From: Halomicronema sp. CCY15110
Lineage (GTDB): Bacteria; Cyanobacteriota; Cyanobacteriia; Phormidesmidales; Phormidesmidaceae
Length of the DNA: 64,000 bases
NCBI RefSeq assembly: GCF_016888165.1
Contig: NZ_JACSWC010000425.1
Location: 16,012 to 80,011 of the forward strand
Direction of reading: 5' to 3'
Position numbers and translations under genes: made by a program. The notes beneath the pieces were generated by a model. It worked only from the letters and a program-made list of their open reading frames with translations. It did no database searches and was not told where the DNA came from. The first letter of the stretch is position 1. Each line of letters opens with the position of its first letter. Of this stretch, positions 1 to 8,595 are shown one piece after another.

Positions 1-835
1 TTTCCGGCAAAACGGGATCAAGCGGAGGGAAAAAAATATCTTCGAGTGCGTCAGATTCTAAAACAGAATCATCAGCCCCTTCGGCAGGCGAATTTTGAAA
101 ATAGAAAACAGGTAACTCCTCGAAACGTCCTGCCTCCTGCATGGCAGTGCAAACTTCGTCACAGAAACCATGAAACGGTGTCATAGAACCTTTTCTATCA
201 ATGAGGAGGAGAACCTTCGCGATATTGCGTCGCCGTGGACGCATCACAAGTGACGAGGCGACACCAACCCTGCTGCATTTTTCAATGGTGCCTTCAATGT
301 CTAGCTCAATAGGCGGTCCAGTACGGGTGGGTCTTCTCAGACGACGCCAAGCTTGTGCGACCTCTCGATAAGTCACTGGATACTGAGGCTCTAACACGAA
401 AGGACGCTCAGCGACCTTTACGTCTTTGAGCGAAATTGGTGGCAGACCTCCTCTAGAGTGAGCCTGGGGCAGTTCTGACTCAGTTTTGTTATGGTCAGAT
501 TCATCATCTTCTTCAAGATCAAGAAGGCTTGTCGAATCAGGCTCATCTTTTGAACTAGATAAATTATTAGCTTTCACATCCCTCTCAAGCTCCCAAGCTT
601 CCTCAACGGGAGCCAGTTGGTCGAATAGGACAAAGAGCGTTTCTTGTTCCCGATAGGATTTCGCCCACAACTTAGCACACAGTTCCTTCAGCGCTTGTTG
701 AGACGACCATCCAAATCCTGCATTGAGTGCTAATAAAAGCGCTTCGTAATCTTGAGGGCCAACGACAAACCCTCTACGACGTAATCGCAGAAAAAGCTCC
801 CACAGAAAACTAGGTAGAGGGGATGACTGGCTCAT
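1..835 (-). CDS. vWA-domain protein, C-terminus beyond window
   Basis: The frame starts at ATG 835 (MSQSSPLPSF) and runs leftward to the window edge with no stop, so the C-terminus is missing. The N-terminal ~100 residues are helical and resemble CoxE-like vWA proteins. An acidic, serine-rich linker follows. A beta-strand ending LLLIDRKGSM near residue 212 is the metal-binding (MIDAS) start of a von Willebrand A fold. The usual DxSGS reads DRKGS, so the first serine is lysine. The ATG overlaps the stop of the upstream MoxR gene (ATGA), which implies translational coupling. Proteins of this kind partner MoxR ATPases as metal-dependent adaptors. Given the neighbours, a role in a conflict cassette is inferred. 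Confidence 0.8.
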   Translation of the reverse strand, partial: MSQSSPLPSFLWELFLRLRRRGFVVGPQDYEALLLALNAGFGWSSQQALKELCAKLWAKSYREQETLFVLFDQLAPVEEAWELERDVKANNLSSSKDEPDSTSLLDLEEDDESDHNKTESELPQAHSRGGLPPISLKDVKVAERPFVLEPQYPVTYREVAQAWRRLRRPTRTGPPIELDIEGTIEKCSRVGVASSLVMRPRRRNIAKVLLLIDRKGSMTPFHGFCDEVCTAMQEAGRFEELPVFYFQNSPAEGADDSVLESDALEDIFFPPLDPVLPE

Positions 836-1797
836 GACTTGCTAAACGCCTCAACCACTCGCTTGCGATCGCTTTCATCTTTGATTAATGCCCCTAGCTT
901 AGGCAGTTCCTCTAATTTTTCCACTGGGGCATTAACGGCTTCTAGATAGCCAACCCAGTCCAAGAGTTCGCTAAGACCTGGGCGTTTTGTAAGATCTAAA
1001 TCACGAATCTTGAGAATGATCTCAGTCGCCTTTTCACTCAATGGCTGATTACGAATATTCTGCGTGGCTAGTATCTTTTGTAAGAGAGCTTGTGACTGAG
1101 GAAACTCAATATAGTGGAAAATGCATCGGCGTAGAAAGGCTGCTGGTAGTGCTTTTTCCTCATTATGAGTAACAAACACAATGGGTCTTAGCTCTGGTTT
1201 ATCACCAACAGCAAAATGCATTTCGGATGCTTCGGTGACGCGAAACTCAAGACGATCCAATTCCCAAAGTAAATCATTTGGGAAATCAATATCGGCTTTG
1301 TCAATTTCATCAATTAAAACAACCGAGCGCCTGCCAAGCTGAGCCCGCTTGATTGCTCTTCCCAAAGGTCCTAAGTCTATATAATTTTTTATATCTCGCG
1401 TTCTCTGCCTCTCTTCAGGAGGAAGCTGTGCATCGTAAAGACGATTAACAGCATCATAGGTATACAGCAAGTCTTGAGCGCGACTAGTAGACTTGACGTA
1501 ACTCTCTTCTAACGGGAGACCTAGCGTATACGCAACTGCATAAGCCAAACGGGTTTTACCGCATCCGGGTTCGCCTTGCAGCAGTAAAGGGCGGCCTAGA
1601 GCGATCGCCAAATCGACAGCTTCTTTTAGCCCCTCATCAGGCAAATAAAATTCTTTGAAAACTTTTTTCTGCTTAGGTTGTGATTCAGCATCTAGCTCTG
1701 CTTCAGGATCTTCAATCCATTGAAATTCCGGCAACTTGTCATATTCCTCAACAAGCGTAGAAAAGTTAACAGAGGTATCAATATCACGTCTTGTCAT
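832..1797 (-). CDS. MoxR-type AAA+ ATPase
   Basis: A 321-residue AAA+ ATPase. Visible motifs are Walker A (LLQGEPGCGKTRLA, residues ~72-85), Walker B (VVLIDEIDKADIDFPNDLL, ~158-176), sensor 1 (PIVFVTHNEE) and the arginine-finger region AAFLRRC. The layout (short N-terminal region, AAA+ core, helical lid) fits the MoxR family, which acts as a chaperone-like motor with vWA partners. It overlaps the upstream gene by 4 nt (1794-1797) and the downstream vWA gene by 4 nt, so the three genes form one translationally coupled operon. MoxR/vWA genes next to EAD/iSTAND proteins are known from NTP-dependent bacterial conflict systems. The specific client here is unknown. Confidence 0.9.
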   Translation of the reverse strand: MTRRDIDTSVNFSTLVEEYDKLPEFQWIEDPEAELDAESQPKQKKVFKEFYLPDEGLKEAVDLAIALGRPLLLQGEPGCGKTRLAYAVAYTLGLPLEESYVKSTSRAQDLLYTYDAVNRLYDAQLPPEERQRTRDIKNYIDLGPLGRAIKRAQLGRRSVVLIDEIDKADIDFPNDLLWELDRLEFRVTEASEMHFAVGDKPELRPIVFVTHNEEKALPAAFLRRCIFHYIEFPQSQALLQKILATQNIRNQPLSEKATEIILKIRDLDLTKRPGLSELLDWVGYLEAVNAPVEKLEELPKLGALIKDESDRKRVVEAFSKS

Positions 1798-2831
1798 GCG
1801 CTTACCCTATATCTGAGTTCATCAATAAAATCATCTTTATCACTAGGACCTTGCCCCAATAATTGAATGGTTGTTTCCAAAAAACGATATACAATATCGA
1901 TTTTTAGATCCTCATCGCTTGGATGCATGCATTTCTCCTTCATACAATCCATCCAAACATCTTCCCAAAAGAATTCTCCCCAATTAGAACTACTTTTTAT
2001 AGGGGCAATCCAATTCCAAATATGATCTCTATTAAACTCAGGAGATGGAAATCTCAGTGAACTATCTGGAAAAATAGGTTTGTTCTCCCCATTCATGAAG
2101 ATAACTAGACGGCTTTCAAAATTAAAGTCCTCAAATTCCCTATCCAAGGCCTGCCAAAACCTGTTGGCATATTCAGCATTTTCTAGGTTCGAACTAATTC
2201 GGATACAATAAATAACGTCTCTTTTCTTGGAAAGATGGCCTTTACACTCTCTTTGAATCACCTTTGCAATGTCATCCGCACTGAGTATTGGATCTAATTT
2301 CTTGGCATTAATCTTTTTGGATTTTCCTCGATCCTTATTCATGGAATCGAGTCTTTGCCTTAATCGTTCACAAAACGCAAGTCGAAATTCTTCACTATTG
2401 CAGGGTATAGCGATGCCAATGAGTCCAGTATTGAATTCACTTTTTAGTAATTTTTGTTTTACATCATCCATCAAGCCAATAAGATCAAAGTCTCCAACTT
2501 TCGGAAACTGATAAGTCCCTTCTCTGAAAGTAGAGGCTGATTCCTTCTCAAGCTCTTCGGATTGGAACTGGAGATGCAGTTCATAAAAACTTTTAATTTT
2601 AGAGTTGTTCGAGTTTTTTTCATAGACGCTGCAGATAAGAGTTTCAAGAAGGCCATTCTTCTCACAATGAACGACTAAATCGAAAACTGTATCGGAAAAA
2701 TTTTTTCCACCAGCTTTTTCTTCGAGAGAGAAGCCAAGCCCAAAATAAGCTATTTGTCTTAAATCTCCTTCTGAACAACCATCCAATATTGCTTCATAAA
2801 GTTCTTTAAGTTGATCAAAGCGAAGTTTCAT
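1794..2831 (-). CDS. EAD1-like plus iSTAND-like adaptor protein
   Basis: A 345-residue protein and first gene of the operon. Residues ~1-80 (FDQLKELYEAIL, then FDLVVHCEKNGLLETLI) have the helical pattern of effector-associated domain 1, a small death-like adaptor fold. Residues ~110-330 resemble the iSTAND (inactive STAND) module: there is no P-loop at GLIGIAIPCNSEEF, then a strand VIYCIRIS, a FWQALDREF helix, RLVIFMNGE and a HIWNWI segment. In families described for bacterial conflict systems, such proteins link MoxR-vWA machines to separate effectors carrying the same EAD type. The assignment rests on pattern recognition without a profile search. No other EAD1 protein was identified in the window, so the partner effector may lie outside. 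Confidence 0.6.
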   Translation of the reverse strand: MKLRFDQLKELYEAILDGCSEGDLRQIAYFGLGFSLEEKAGGKNFSDTVFDLVVHCEKNGLLETLICSVYEKNSNNSKIKSFYELHLQFQSEELEKESASTFREGTYQFPKVGDFDLIGLMDDVKQKLLKSEFNTGLIGIAIPCNSEEFRLAFCERLRQRLDSMNKDRGKSKKINAKKLDPILSADDIAKVIQRECKGHLSKKRDVIYCIRISSNLENAEYANRFWQALDREFEDFNFESRLVIFMNGENKPIFPDSSLRFPSPEFNRDHIWNWIAPIKSSSNWGEFFWEDVWMDCMKEKCMHPSDEDLKIDIVYRFLETTIQLLGQGPSDKDDFIDELRYRVSA

Positions 2832-2981
2832 TCCTTAACAACCAACATCACTGGGCTCGTATACTCGTATAAGAATCTACCCCTTGATAGCAGATTTTTC
2901 CGAACGAGGCTACTTGATGAGCAACTCCTTCCAAATCATGGCCTATCAGCAGCAATTCAGAAGGAGGACTGCTTAAGGTGC
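2832..2981. other. intergenic, no gene seen
   Basis: The 150 bp upstream of the EAD1-iSTAND gene presumably hold the operon promoter. No convincing -35/-10 pair was found. Confidence 0.4.
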
Positions 2982-3230
2982 TTAACCTAACTGTCGATCG
3001 CGCCTTAACAGACTAAATACCTCTCCTTGCTCGGGCGTAATCAAAATCCCTGACTCCGGTATCGTGATTACCTGACTCCACGTCGCCTGCTCCGCATACT
3101 GGAGCTTATGCAACGTATGAATCACCGATGCTCCTAAAGGGAGCGGCTTCGCCTACGCCCCCTCCGGTGAACCAATCACCAAATGTGACAACCGCTCTTG
3201 CTCCGGCTGGGATATTCCGCTTAGTGGAAG
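2982..3230 (-). pseudogene. C-terminal gene remnant interrupted by a palindromic repeat
   Basis: Reading the minus strand from about 3230 gives a protein-like stretch (GISQPEQERLSHLVIGSPEG). It hits an in-frame TAG inside the repeat at 3130-3168. In the same frame it continues as VIHTLHKLQYAEQATWSQV and ends at TAA 2982-2984 (..SLLRRDRQLG). The composition and HIP1 content look like former coding sequence. No start codon or complete domain remains and I do not recognise the family. The frame is kept across the repeat, so the repeat inserted into, or decayed within, the gene. No gene is visible from 3231 to 3396. Confidence 0.45.
3130..3168. repeat. short GC-rich dispersed repeat, copy 1
   Basis: The segment GCTCCTAAAGGGAGCGGCTT followed by CGCCTACGCC begins with an imperfect GCTCC/GGGAGC hairpin. 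Related sequences occur at 62812-62843 and 63722-63753 (GCGATTCTCC..GGAGAGGCTGCGYCAACGC). Such short palindromic repeats are common in cyanobacterial genomes. Confidence 0.55.
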
Positions 3231-3396
3231 CTTTCAGATGGGTTCTAGGCCCCGTGTACGCAACGGTTAATCGCTTGATCAATTAGGCAGACAAGTGAAA
3301 AAGATGCTTAAAAACGTTTCAGAGGGGCACACTTGTTGAGATCAAGTTTTTTAACGTCCTTGATAATCTTCACGCATGCTTGGCACCACATATCAC

Positions 3397-3807
3397 TTAA
3401 AACTCCCAGGTGTGGTCCAAGTCATCCAAAGCCGATTCAACCTTTGTCAGGTCAGCTAAATCCTTGAACGGGCTGCTTTTAGCCATCTCCACGATACTGG
3501 CCAACACTACTGCTAGCTGGTCATTATCCCCAGTGGCGATCGCTTGGTCCGCCAGGGTGAAAAATTCCCTGAAGATTTCAGCCCGTTCATTGAACGCCAG
3601 ATCGAGGAACTGCATCATGACATCCCGCCGCTGCTCGATAGTCGCCAGAGCAGCCTTCTCCCAGGCGTCAATCTCTCGCCGTTTGGTTCGCTCCTCCTGC
3701 GCTACCCGCTGATATTCCGTATAGGCATCCACTAACTGATTGAAGCAAACTGATGGGTTCAGCTGAGGGACAAACTTATTCGCGCTATGGATGAGACGAT
3801 AGGTCAT
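3397..3807 (-). CDS. conserved hypothetical helical protein
   Basis: A 136-residue, largely helical, charged protein. The segment VDAYTEYQRVAQEERTKRRE and what follows suggests a coiled coil at residues ~25-80. There is no signal peptide or membrane segment. It overlaps the upstream membrane-protein gene by 4 nt (3804-3807), so the two are translationally coupled and probably act together. I do not recognise a named family. HIP1 sites inside the gene suggest long residence in cyanobacterial DNA. Confidence 0.7.
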   Translation of the reverse strand: MTYRLIHSANKFVPQLNPSVCFNQLVDAYTEYQRVAQEERTKRREIDAWEKAALATIEQRRDVMMQFLDLAFNERAEIFREFFTLADQAIATGDNDQLAVVLASIVEMAKSSPFKDLADLTKVESALDDLDHTWEF

Positions 3808-4805
3808 TCCTTATCCTCGCTGGTCGTGTCATTGTGGTCTGCTTTCCCGCTCCAAGACCGATATTGCGCCTGAATATCGATGGAACCTGGATTTAACTGA
3901 CCTTCCGCATCCAGAATCGGTGTCTGAGTGATATCAGCGATCGCTTTAACCAGCAGCGCTACCCGCTGAAACAACTGGGCATCCCGTTTCCGGTCAAATG
4001 GCTGTGATTCCAGCGTCTGCAATCCTTCTATGGCGTGACCATTGAGTGTGTCCAGAATTTCCCATAGCTCAGTAATGCGGCGTTCTACCTGGTTAGCAAA
4101 CGCTTGCGCCGCTTCCATTTGGGCGATCGCAGCTTTAACCTTTGCCTTATACTTCCGGGCTTTAGTCAGGGCCTTTTCCCCTTCATTACCCAGAACGAAG
4201 CCGCCAATTGCGATCGCGGGTCCTATCGTAATACCTCCCAGTACCATCGACCCCAGCGCCATACCGCCGCCACTCACCGCCAAGGAACCACCTCCAAACC
4301 AGGCCAGGATGGCATTGGTGGCCGCCGCTCCGCTGAGGGACGAAATAGCCGTTCCCGTACTGGCGACTCCTACTGTAGTCGCCAGGGTCATCGCCCCGCC
4401 ATAGCCCGCCGCCGATGCCGCGATCGCCGACACTCCGCCCTTGAAATACTGCTCTGCCTTAATCGCCGCAGACTTGTATTGCTTGAGCTGCCGTGCCGAG
4501 ACCTCTAAACCTTCAAGGAATTCCTTATCCGACATGGCCGCCTGCCGCCCGGTGGACTCAATGAAGTTTACAAAGCGGCCCACGGTGTCCTGCAAAATGC
4601 TGAGCTGAAATTCACCGTAGTCTTTCGCCCGTAAATTAACGTCATCCCAACGCTGTTCTAAGGCTCTAACGGCAGCTTCGTGGCGTTTTTTAGCGCGTTT
4701 AGCCTTGCCCTCCGCCTTCTTCATCTTTGACACGCCATCAACCCCGGCGGCTGCTCCATAAGCAGCCGAACCGAGTGCGATCGCGCCCAGCACCAGCGGA
4801 ATCAT
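3804..4805 (-). CDS. hypothetical protein with glycine-rich membrane-like core
   Basis: ATG 4805 (MIPLVLGAIALGSAAYGAAA) is chosen because it opens a natural hydrophobic N-terminus. The frame extends to 4892, but the extra residues look unrelated. The protein has 333 residues: an N-terminal hydrophobic segment (~1-22), a charged coiled-coil region (~25-130), a long alanine/glycine/serine-rich hydrophobic block with several TM-length stretches (~130-220, e.g. GGGMALGSMVLGGITIGP), and a second helical region. Glycine-rich hydrophobic cores flanked by coiled coils suggest membrane insertion. A pore-forming role is inference only. It is the first gene of the two-gene operon with the 136-residue protein. 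Confidence 0.65.
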   Translation of the reverse strand: MIPLVLGAIALGSAAYGAAAGVDGVSKMKKAEGKAKRAKKRHEAAVRALEQRWDDVNLRAKDYGEFQLSILQDTVGRFVNFIESTGRQAAMSDKEFLEGLEVSARQLKQYKSAAIKAEQYFKGGVSAIAASAAGYGGAMTLATTVGVASTGTAISSLSGAAATNAILAWFGGGSLAVSGGGMALGSMVLGGITIGPAIAIGGFVLGNEGEKALTKARKYKAKVKAAIAQMEAAQAFANQVERRITELWEILDTLNGHAIEGLQTLESQPFDRKRDAQLFQRVALLVKAIADITQTPILDAEGQLNPGSIDIQAQYRSWSGKADHNDTTSEDKE

Positions 4806-5011
4806 AACAGTCCCTCTCCAGCAAAGAAAAACAAAACCAGCAGAATTACCTGATGGCCTGGCAGGTGTAGCTATTGCTCTGTGATAGCTCATGGAAGCAG
4901 CAGATTAGGAGCCGTTTTTTCAAATCTCGTTAAAGCTTTACCAGGATTGCTGTCCGCTTCATCAAAAGACGAGCATCCTTAAAGGGTGATCTCTTGGCAA
5001 GTTGCTACGCC

Positions 5012-5488
5012 ATGGCCATCAATAACAACGAACTGGAAGCCAAGGTCAATGCCATCCTGCAGAGTCTAGACTCTACGAGCCAGTTCTACGGCAAGCTGCT
5101 TAACTGGCAAGGGGCGGATAGCTTCTGGCATTACGGCATCGGTCTATCAGATACCCACATCTTCGACACGGGTCGGGGATGGCAACCCTTTGAGCGCCAC
5201 TACGTAGACGCGAAATTTGTTCTCGGCATTGACGATATTACTTACCCGCCTGACAAAACCATCAAGCGTCTGATTCATGCCCTCAGATGCTTTAAGAACT
5301 GGGAATACGGTTTATTGGGATGGAACTGCGAACACCTGGGCCGTCTTGCGGCAACAAATCAGCCGATGTCCTACGAGGTCAAGCGGCAGCCCTGGCCCAT
5401 TCCGCAGCTGAATCATGATGGTTGGCATCCCACAGCAGAACGTGACTTGAGGGATTATCTCCTACGACATGCACCTGAGTTGGTTTAG
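5012..5488 (+). CDS. LRAT/NlpC-P60-like (permuted papain-fold) protein
   Basis: A 158-residue protein starting at ATG 5012 (MAINNNELEAK). An upstream in-frame TTG is less likely. Early sequence HYGIGLSDTHIFDTG and later YGLLGWNCEHLGRLA reproduce the LRAT-like layout: an N-terminal His in a strand and the hallmark NCEH motif with the nucleophilic Cys (residue ~111). This fold includes lecithin-retinol-acyltransferase-like acyltransferases and permuted NlpC/P60 hydrolases. It is transcribed divergently from the glycine-rich membrane protein gene. Substrate unknown; a lipid-acting or peptidase effector would suit the surrounding membrane-protein genes but is not shown. Confidence 0.7.
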   Translation: MAINNNELEAKVNAILQSLDSTSQFYGKLLNWQGADSFWHYGIGLSDTHIFDTGRGWQPFERHYVDAKFVLGIDDITYPPDKTIKRLIHALRCFKNWEYGLLGWNCEHLGRLAATNQPMSYEVKRQPWPIPQLNHDGWHPTAERDLRDYLLRHAPELV

Positions 5489-5896
5489 ATGGATGGCTCG
5501 GGCAAATGAAGGAATAGGCATTATTCACCTGTCACACTGCTCTTCTGCGCCTTCCTACTCTGGGTGTTGATAGGTTTCTTGATTGCTTTCTTACAACAAA
5601 GTCAAACCAGGATATGGCTCGAACTACCAGGCAGATACTGATGCGTTCTAGGTGATCTGACAAGGATGTGGCCGTAGGAGGGCTGTAGCAGCGTAACGGA
5701 GGGTGGAAGGCAGGTTGGGTGTTGGTGTTGACGTGCGATCTCCGGTCGCGTTTTGTGGAGCGGATTGAAGGGACGTTGAAGAAGGCGAGAGAACCTAAAA
5801 TTCAATTGGTTAAATTCTTAAAGACCTTCCGTATTTGTCAAAAATAGTGCGAATAAGTCAATGGGACATCAGTGAAAATGAGGGCAACTAAATAGA
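5489..5896. other. 408-bp gap, possible gene debris
   Basis: No credible gene. The phrase GTTGGTGTTGACRTG near 5720-5735 recurs near 9472-9490, so both stretches may be remnants of the same lost element. I cannot identify it. Confidence 0.3.
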
Positions 5897-6310
5897 ATGC
5901 GTACTTTAGCAATCATAGGAATAGTTGCTACCCTCCTTCTCCTGGTACTTCAGGTAGGCTGGATAGGAATCTTGTATGGATTGTTCTTAGTTGGACTGAC
6001 AGGATTAGCTGTTCAACCTTCACCTCGAACAGATACACCTCCCAGCGATACATTCCTCAAAAAGGTGGTAGCCATACTCGATCAGGTTCCAGGAATTACG
6101 GCTGCAAACACCCGAGACTTTCAAAAAGCGCTGCCTGTTATGACACTGAGAGATGGGACAACTGTGAAAACCTGGAAAAATCCAGCAGGTGTGGACCACA
6201 TTTTTCTGGTGAATAGCGATAATCAGATAATTTATGGTGCCTATGTCGGCTGGATTCATAGCCAAGGTTTACAAAAGGCAATTGCGAAAATCCGACGAGA
6301 TTTTTCTTAA
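5897..6310 (+). CDS. small hypothetical membrane-anchored protein
   Basis: A 137-residue protein. The N-terminus holds one or two closely spaced hydrophobic helices (residues ~3-40, LAIIGIVATLLLLVLQVGWI). A Pro/Thr-rich linker and a soluble domain (~48-137) with strands such as VDHIFLVNSDNQIIYGAYVG follow. No family recognised. The C-terminal domain is likely cytoplasmic if the two helices form a hairpin. It lies 32 bp upstream of the next gene on the same strand and may share its transcript. Confidence 0.6.
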   Translation: MRTLAIIGIVATLLLLVLQVGWIGILYGLFLVGLTGLAVQPSPRTDTPPSDTFLKKVVAILDQVPGITAANTRDFQKALPVMTLRDGTTVKTWKNPAGVDHIFLVNSDNQIIYGAYVGWIHSQGLQKAIAKIRRDFS

Positions 6311-6342
6311 AAAGCAAAAAATCAATCAGAATTCGTCAGAAT

Positions 6343-7119
6343 ATGAGCTTATTTAAAGTCATAAAAAGCCTGAGTGGGAAGCAGATTTATTCAATTGCCG
6401 ACACTTTAGACGTAGATTATACTGCCTTAAACACGCTCACAGACATTAGTAAAAAGATTAGAATCAAGCTGTCCGACTTTTATCGATCTTGTAAGGGCGA
6501 AGAAGCCGGAGGCTCATTTAGAATTGTTGCTCTTTGGAGAGATCAGACTTATCAAATCATTAAGAAAAAGAAAGTACCTGTCGAACTGAGGGAAAAAAAG
6601 CAGGCTATCTTAGATGAGCTCAGTAGGCTTATTTCAAAAGAAAGTTTAGATGATGACAATAGAATTGAAGACCTAGTTCGAGACATTTTATTTTTACTAT
6701 GGAAAAGCTCTAAGCCACAAGAACAAGAGAGATTTGTTAGAGCCATTCGTGAAGAATTGGAAATACACAGTATTAATTTAACTAGCGAGGAAATCAAGAA
6801 TATTCTTGCTGGGTTACTACTCGGAAGTGTAGGAAGTGCTATCCCGTTCGCCATACCAATCATTTCGAGGGTTATGCTACAACGGCTCACTCAGGGACTA
6901 TTCGCTTGGGTTTTTGTTTCTTTATTGGGGCAACGTGCGATTCAGATGGCAGCTTTAAGTACTTTTGCTGGTCCCGTCGGATGGGCTATCTCTGGGGGAA
7001 TATTTGGCGTTGGAGTCATATCTTCTGGCATCAAATACACACAGCAAAGAAAAGAGGCAGAATTTATCCAGGCTATCTTCTTAATCTATGCATATCGATA
7101 TCAAAACAGATTTATCTAG
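6343..7119 (+). CDS. YaaW/UPF0174-like hydrophobic-tail protein
   Basis: A 258-residue protein. The N-terminal ~130 residues are charged and helical. From ~145 there is a hydrophobic, glycine-containing region (LAGLLLGSVGSAIPFAIP, then AALSTFAGPVGWAISGG) with at least three TM-length stretches. This organisation, with the GPVGWA motif, recalls the uncharacterised YaaW family and resembles the protein encoded at 8596-9264. The gene ends 15 bp before the next gene, which has a clear GGAG ribosome site, so the two probably form an operon. Base composition is A/T-rich compared with the flanking HIP1-rich genes, suggesting separate acquisition. Confidence 0.55.
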   Translation: MSLFKVIKSLSGKQIYSIADTLDVDYTALNTLTDISKKIRIKLSDFYRSCKGEEAGGSFRIVALWRDQTYQIIKKKKVPVELREKKQAILDELSRLISKESLDDDNRIEDLVRDILFLLWKSSKPQEQERFVRAIREELEIHSINLTSEEIKNILAGLLLGSVGSAIPFAIPIISRVMLQRLTQGLFAWVFVSLLGQRAIQMAALSTFAGPVGWAISGGIFGVGVISSGIKYTQQRKEAEFIQAIFLIYAYRYQNRFI

Positions 7120-7134
7120 AGAAGGAGAATTAAA

Positions 7135-8148
7135 ATGAGTAATCAATTTATTGTCGAGCTACCTAAACATTTAGAAACTGCCTATAAAGCAGGTGAAATC
7201 ATCATAACTGGAGGAGTTGCAAGATGCGCAGATGGAGGACAAATTGCAGCACATCTAGAACAAGTTGCTCCTTTTGCTATGAATTTTGCAGGGAGCAGTC
7301 ATCCTGCTTTTATGATAGCCAGCACTAGCTTCCAAGCAGCTGATCTAGTCAAAGGACTGAAGGATACCGCTAAGCTTAATCAAATTATCACCCTAACTCA
7401 GCAAATCAAAAGGCTATCTACAGTCAATCTTGCGGTTTCTGGTGTCACTCTCGGTGTATCAATAATTGGCTTTGCTATCGTTGTCCACCAAATTAATCAA
7501 GCTAATCAAAAACTAGACCAGCTTAATTCTAGGATTCACTCTGTTGACTTAAAAATATCAGACCTTATTAAAAATGAAACAGGCAAATTAATCGCTGACG
7601 TCAAACTCCATACGAAGCATTGCATCACCTTGATCCATCAGCTTGAAGATATTGGCTGGAGCGATCATCTTGATATTGAAATAGCTAAACAGCTAAATCA
7701 TGCTGAAACTTTAATAGAGAGAATTATCAACACAAAGATTAACAAAAACTCAATTGGGATCAGCCTAGAGCTATGTCAGCACTTATACCATAGTTATGCT
7801 GGTCTTCTGAAAGCTTATCTTACCAGCAGATATTTGCATCAAAGGAGTTTAGACTATCCGGCAATGAGACTAAAAACCCTATATAATTTTTCTTCTCAGC
7901 TAACATCGTCCGAAATACTAGACGAATTGTATGAAGAGTTCCTTTTGAATAATGAAAGAAGATTTTCCGGGACAGAACTTGACTATATACTGAGTTTCTA
8001 CAAATATGGTTGCCAAAATACGGCTAAGAATGTTGAAAATCAATGCGAAATCTTAAATACTGTTCCCTTAGACCGATTTCTTGAGTGGAGACAAAACATC
8101 GGACAAAGTGAATCCCCTTTGATTTGGCTAGAGCATTCAAGAAAATAG
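7135..8148 (+). CDS. hypothetical protein with one hydrophobic helix and coiled coil
   Basis: A 337-residue protein with a strong Shine-Dalgarno (AAGGAGA) before ATG 7135. Residues ~30-60 are glycine/alanine-rich. Residues ~98-118 (VNLAVSGVTLGVSIIGFAIV) form a TM-length hydrophobic segment. A coiled coil (HQINQANQKLDQLNSRIHSV) follows, then a long helical C-terminal region. The pattern of hydrophobic hairpin plus long helices is seen in some helical-bundle membrane-active proteins, but no family was identified. It is the likely operon partner of the YaaW-like gene upstream and is equally A/T-rich. Confidence 0.6.
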   Translation: MSNQFIVELPKHLETAYKAGEIIITGGVARCADGGQIAAHLEQVAPFAMNFAGSSHPAFMIASTSFQAADLVKGLKDTAKLNQIITLTQQIKRLSTVNLAVSGVTLGVSIIGFAIVVHQINQANQKLDQLNSRIHSVDLKISDLIKNETGKLIADVKLHTKHCITLIHQLEDIGWSDHLDIEIAKQLNHAETLIERIINTKINKNSIGISLELCQHLYHSYAGLLKAYLTSRYLHQRSLDYPAMRLKTLYNFSSQLTSSEILDELYEEFLLNNERRFSGTELDYILSFYKYGCQNTAKNVENQCEILNTVPLDRFLEWRQNIGQSESPLIWLEHSRK

Positions 8149-8152
8149 ACAT

Positions 8153-8530
8153 CTAATTTGTAGTATTTCCCTTGCCTCTTCTGGTTTTCACATAGCTTGT
8201 GAAAGCAGATTTGACGACAGAAGACGTTAGCTTCAAAAGCTGACGTCGATCATCTTCAGCACCTACTGGCTTTGGCAATGGATCTTGTCTATTGCTCATC
8301 GAATTTGCGATCCATGCCCCAGTCAAAAGTACACCTATAGTGATTAAAACAATTCCAGCAACGTTACTCCATGTTGCTGCCAAGGTTAATTCAAACACTA
8401 ATACAATTAATCCTGCCCATCCTCTGCCGGTATAGTTGTCATTTAGGGTACTGAGTGACAAGGCATTTGGAAATGTTAGCTCCAAAGCGCCAAGCCCCAT
8501 AAAAAGTATTATCAGAATAGGAAAACACAT
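8153..8530 (-). CDS. small membrane protein, hypothetical
   Basis: A 125-residue protein with three hydrophobic stretches: residues ~1-20 (ILIILFMGLGALELTF), ~35-57 (WAGLIVLVFELTLAATWSNV) and ~58-76 (AGIVLITIGVLLTGAWI). A basic, soluble tail of about 45 residues follows. It is probably an inner-membrane protein. It is convergent with the preceding gene, with stops 4 bp apart. No family recognised. Confidence 0.5.
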   Translation of the reverse strand: MCFPILIILFMGLGALELTFPNALSLSTLNDNYTGRGWAGLIVLVFELTLAATWSNVAGIVLITIGVLLTGAWIANSMSNRQDPLPKPVGAEDDRRQLLKLTSSVVKSAFTSYVKTRRGKGNTTN

Positions 8531-8595
8531 AAGTTAACTTGCCATTTTAAATCGTTGTTTTTTTGAAAGTAGCTGTCTTTCCAAAGCTCAAGTCC

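Noticed and set aside
5602..5805. Minus-strand frame of 67 codons
   Set aside because: No ribosome site, Pro/His-rich shadow-like composition, no family; more likely debris.
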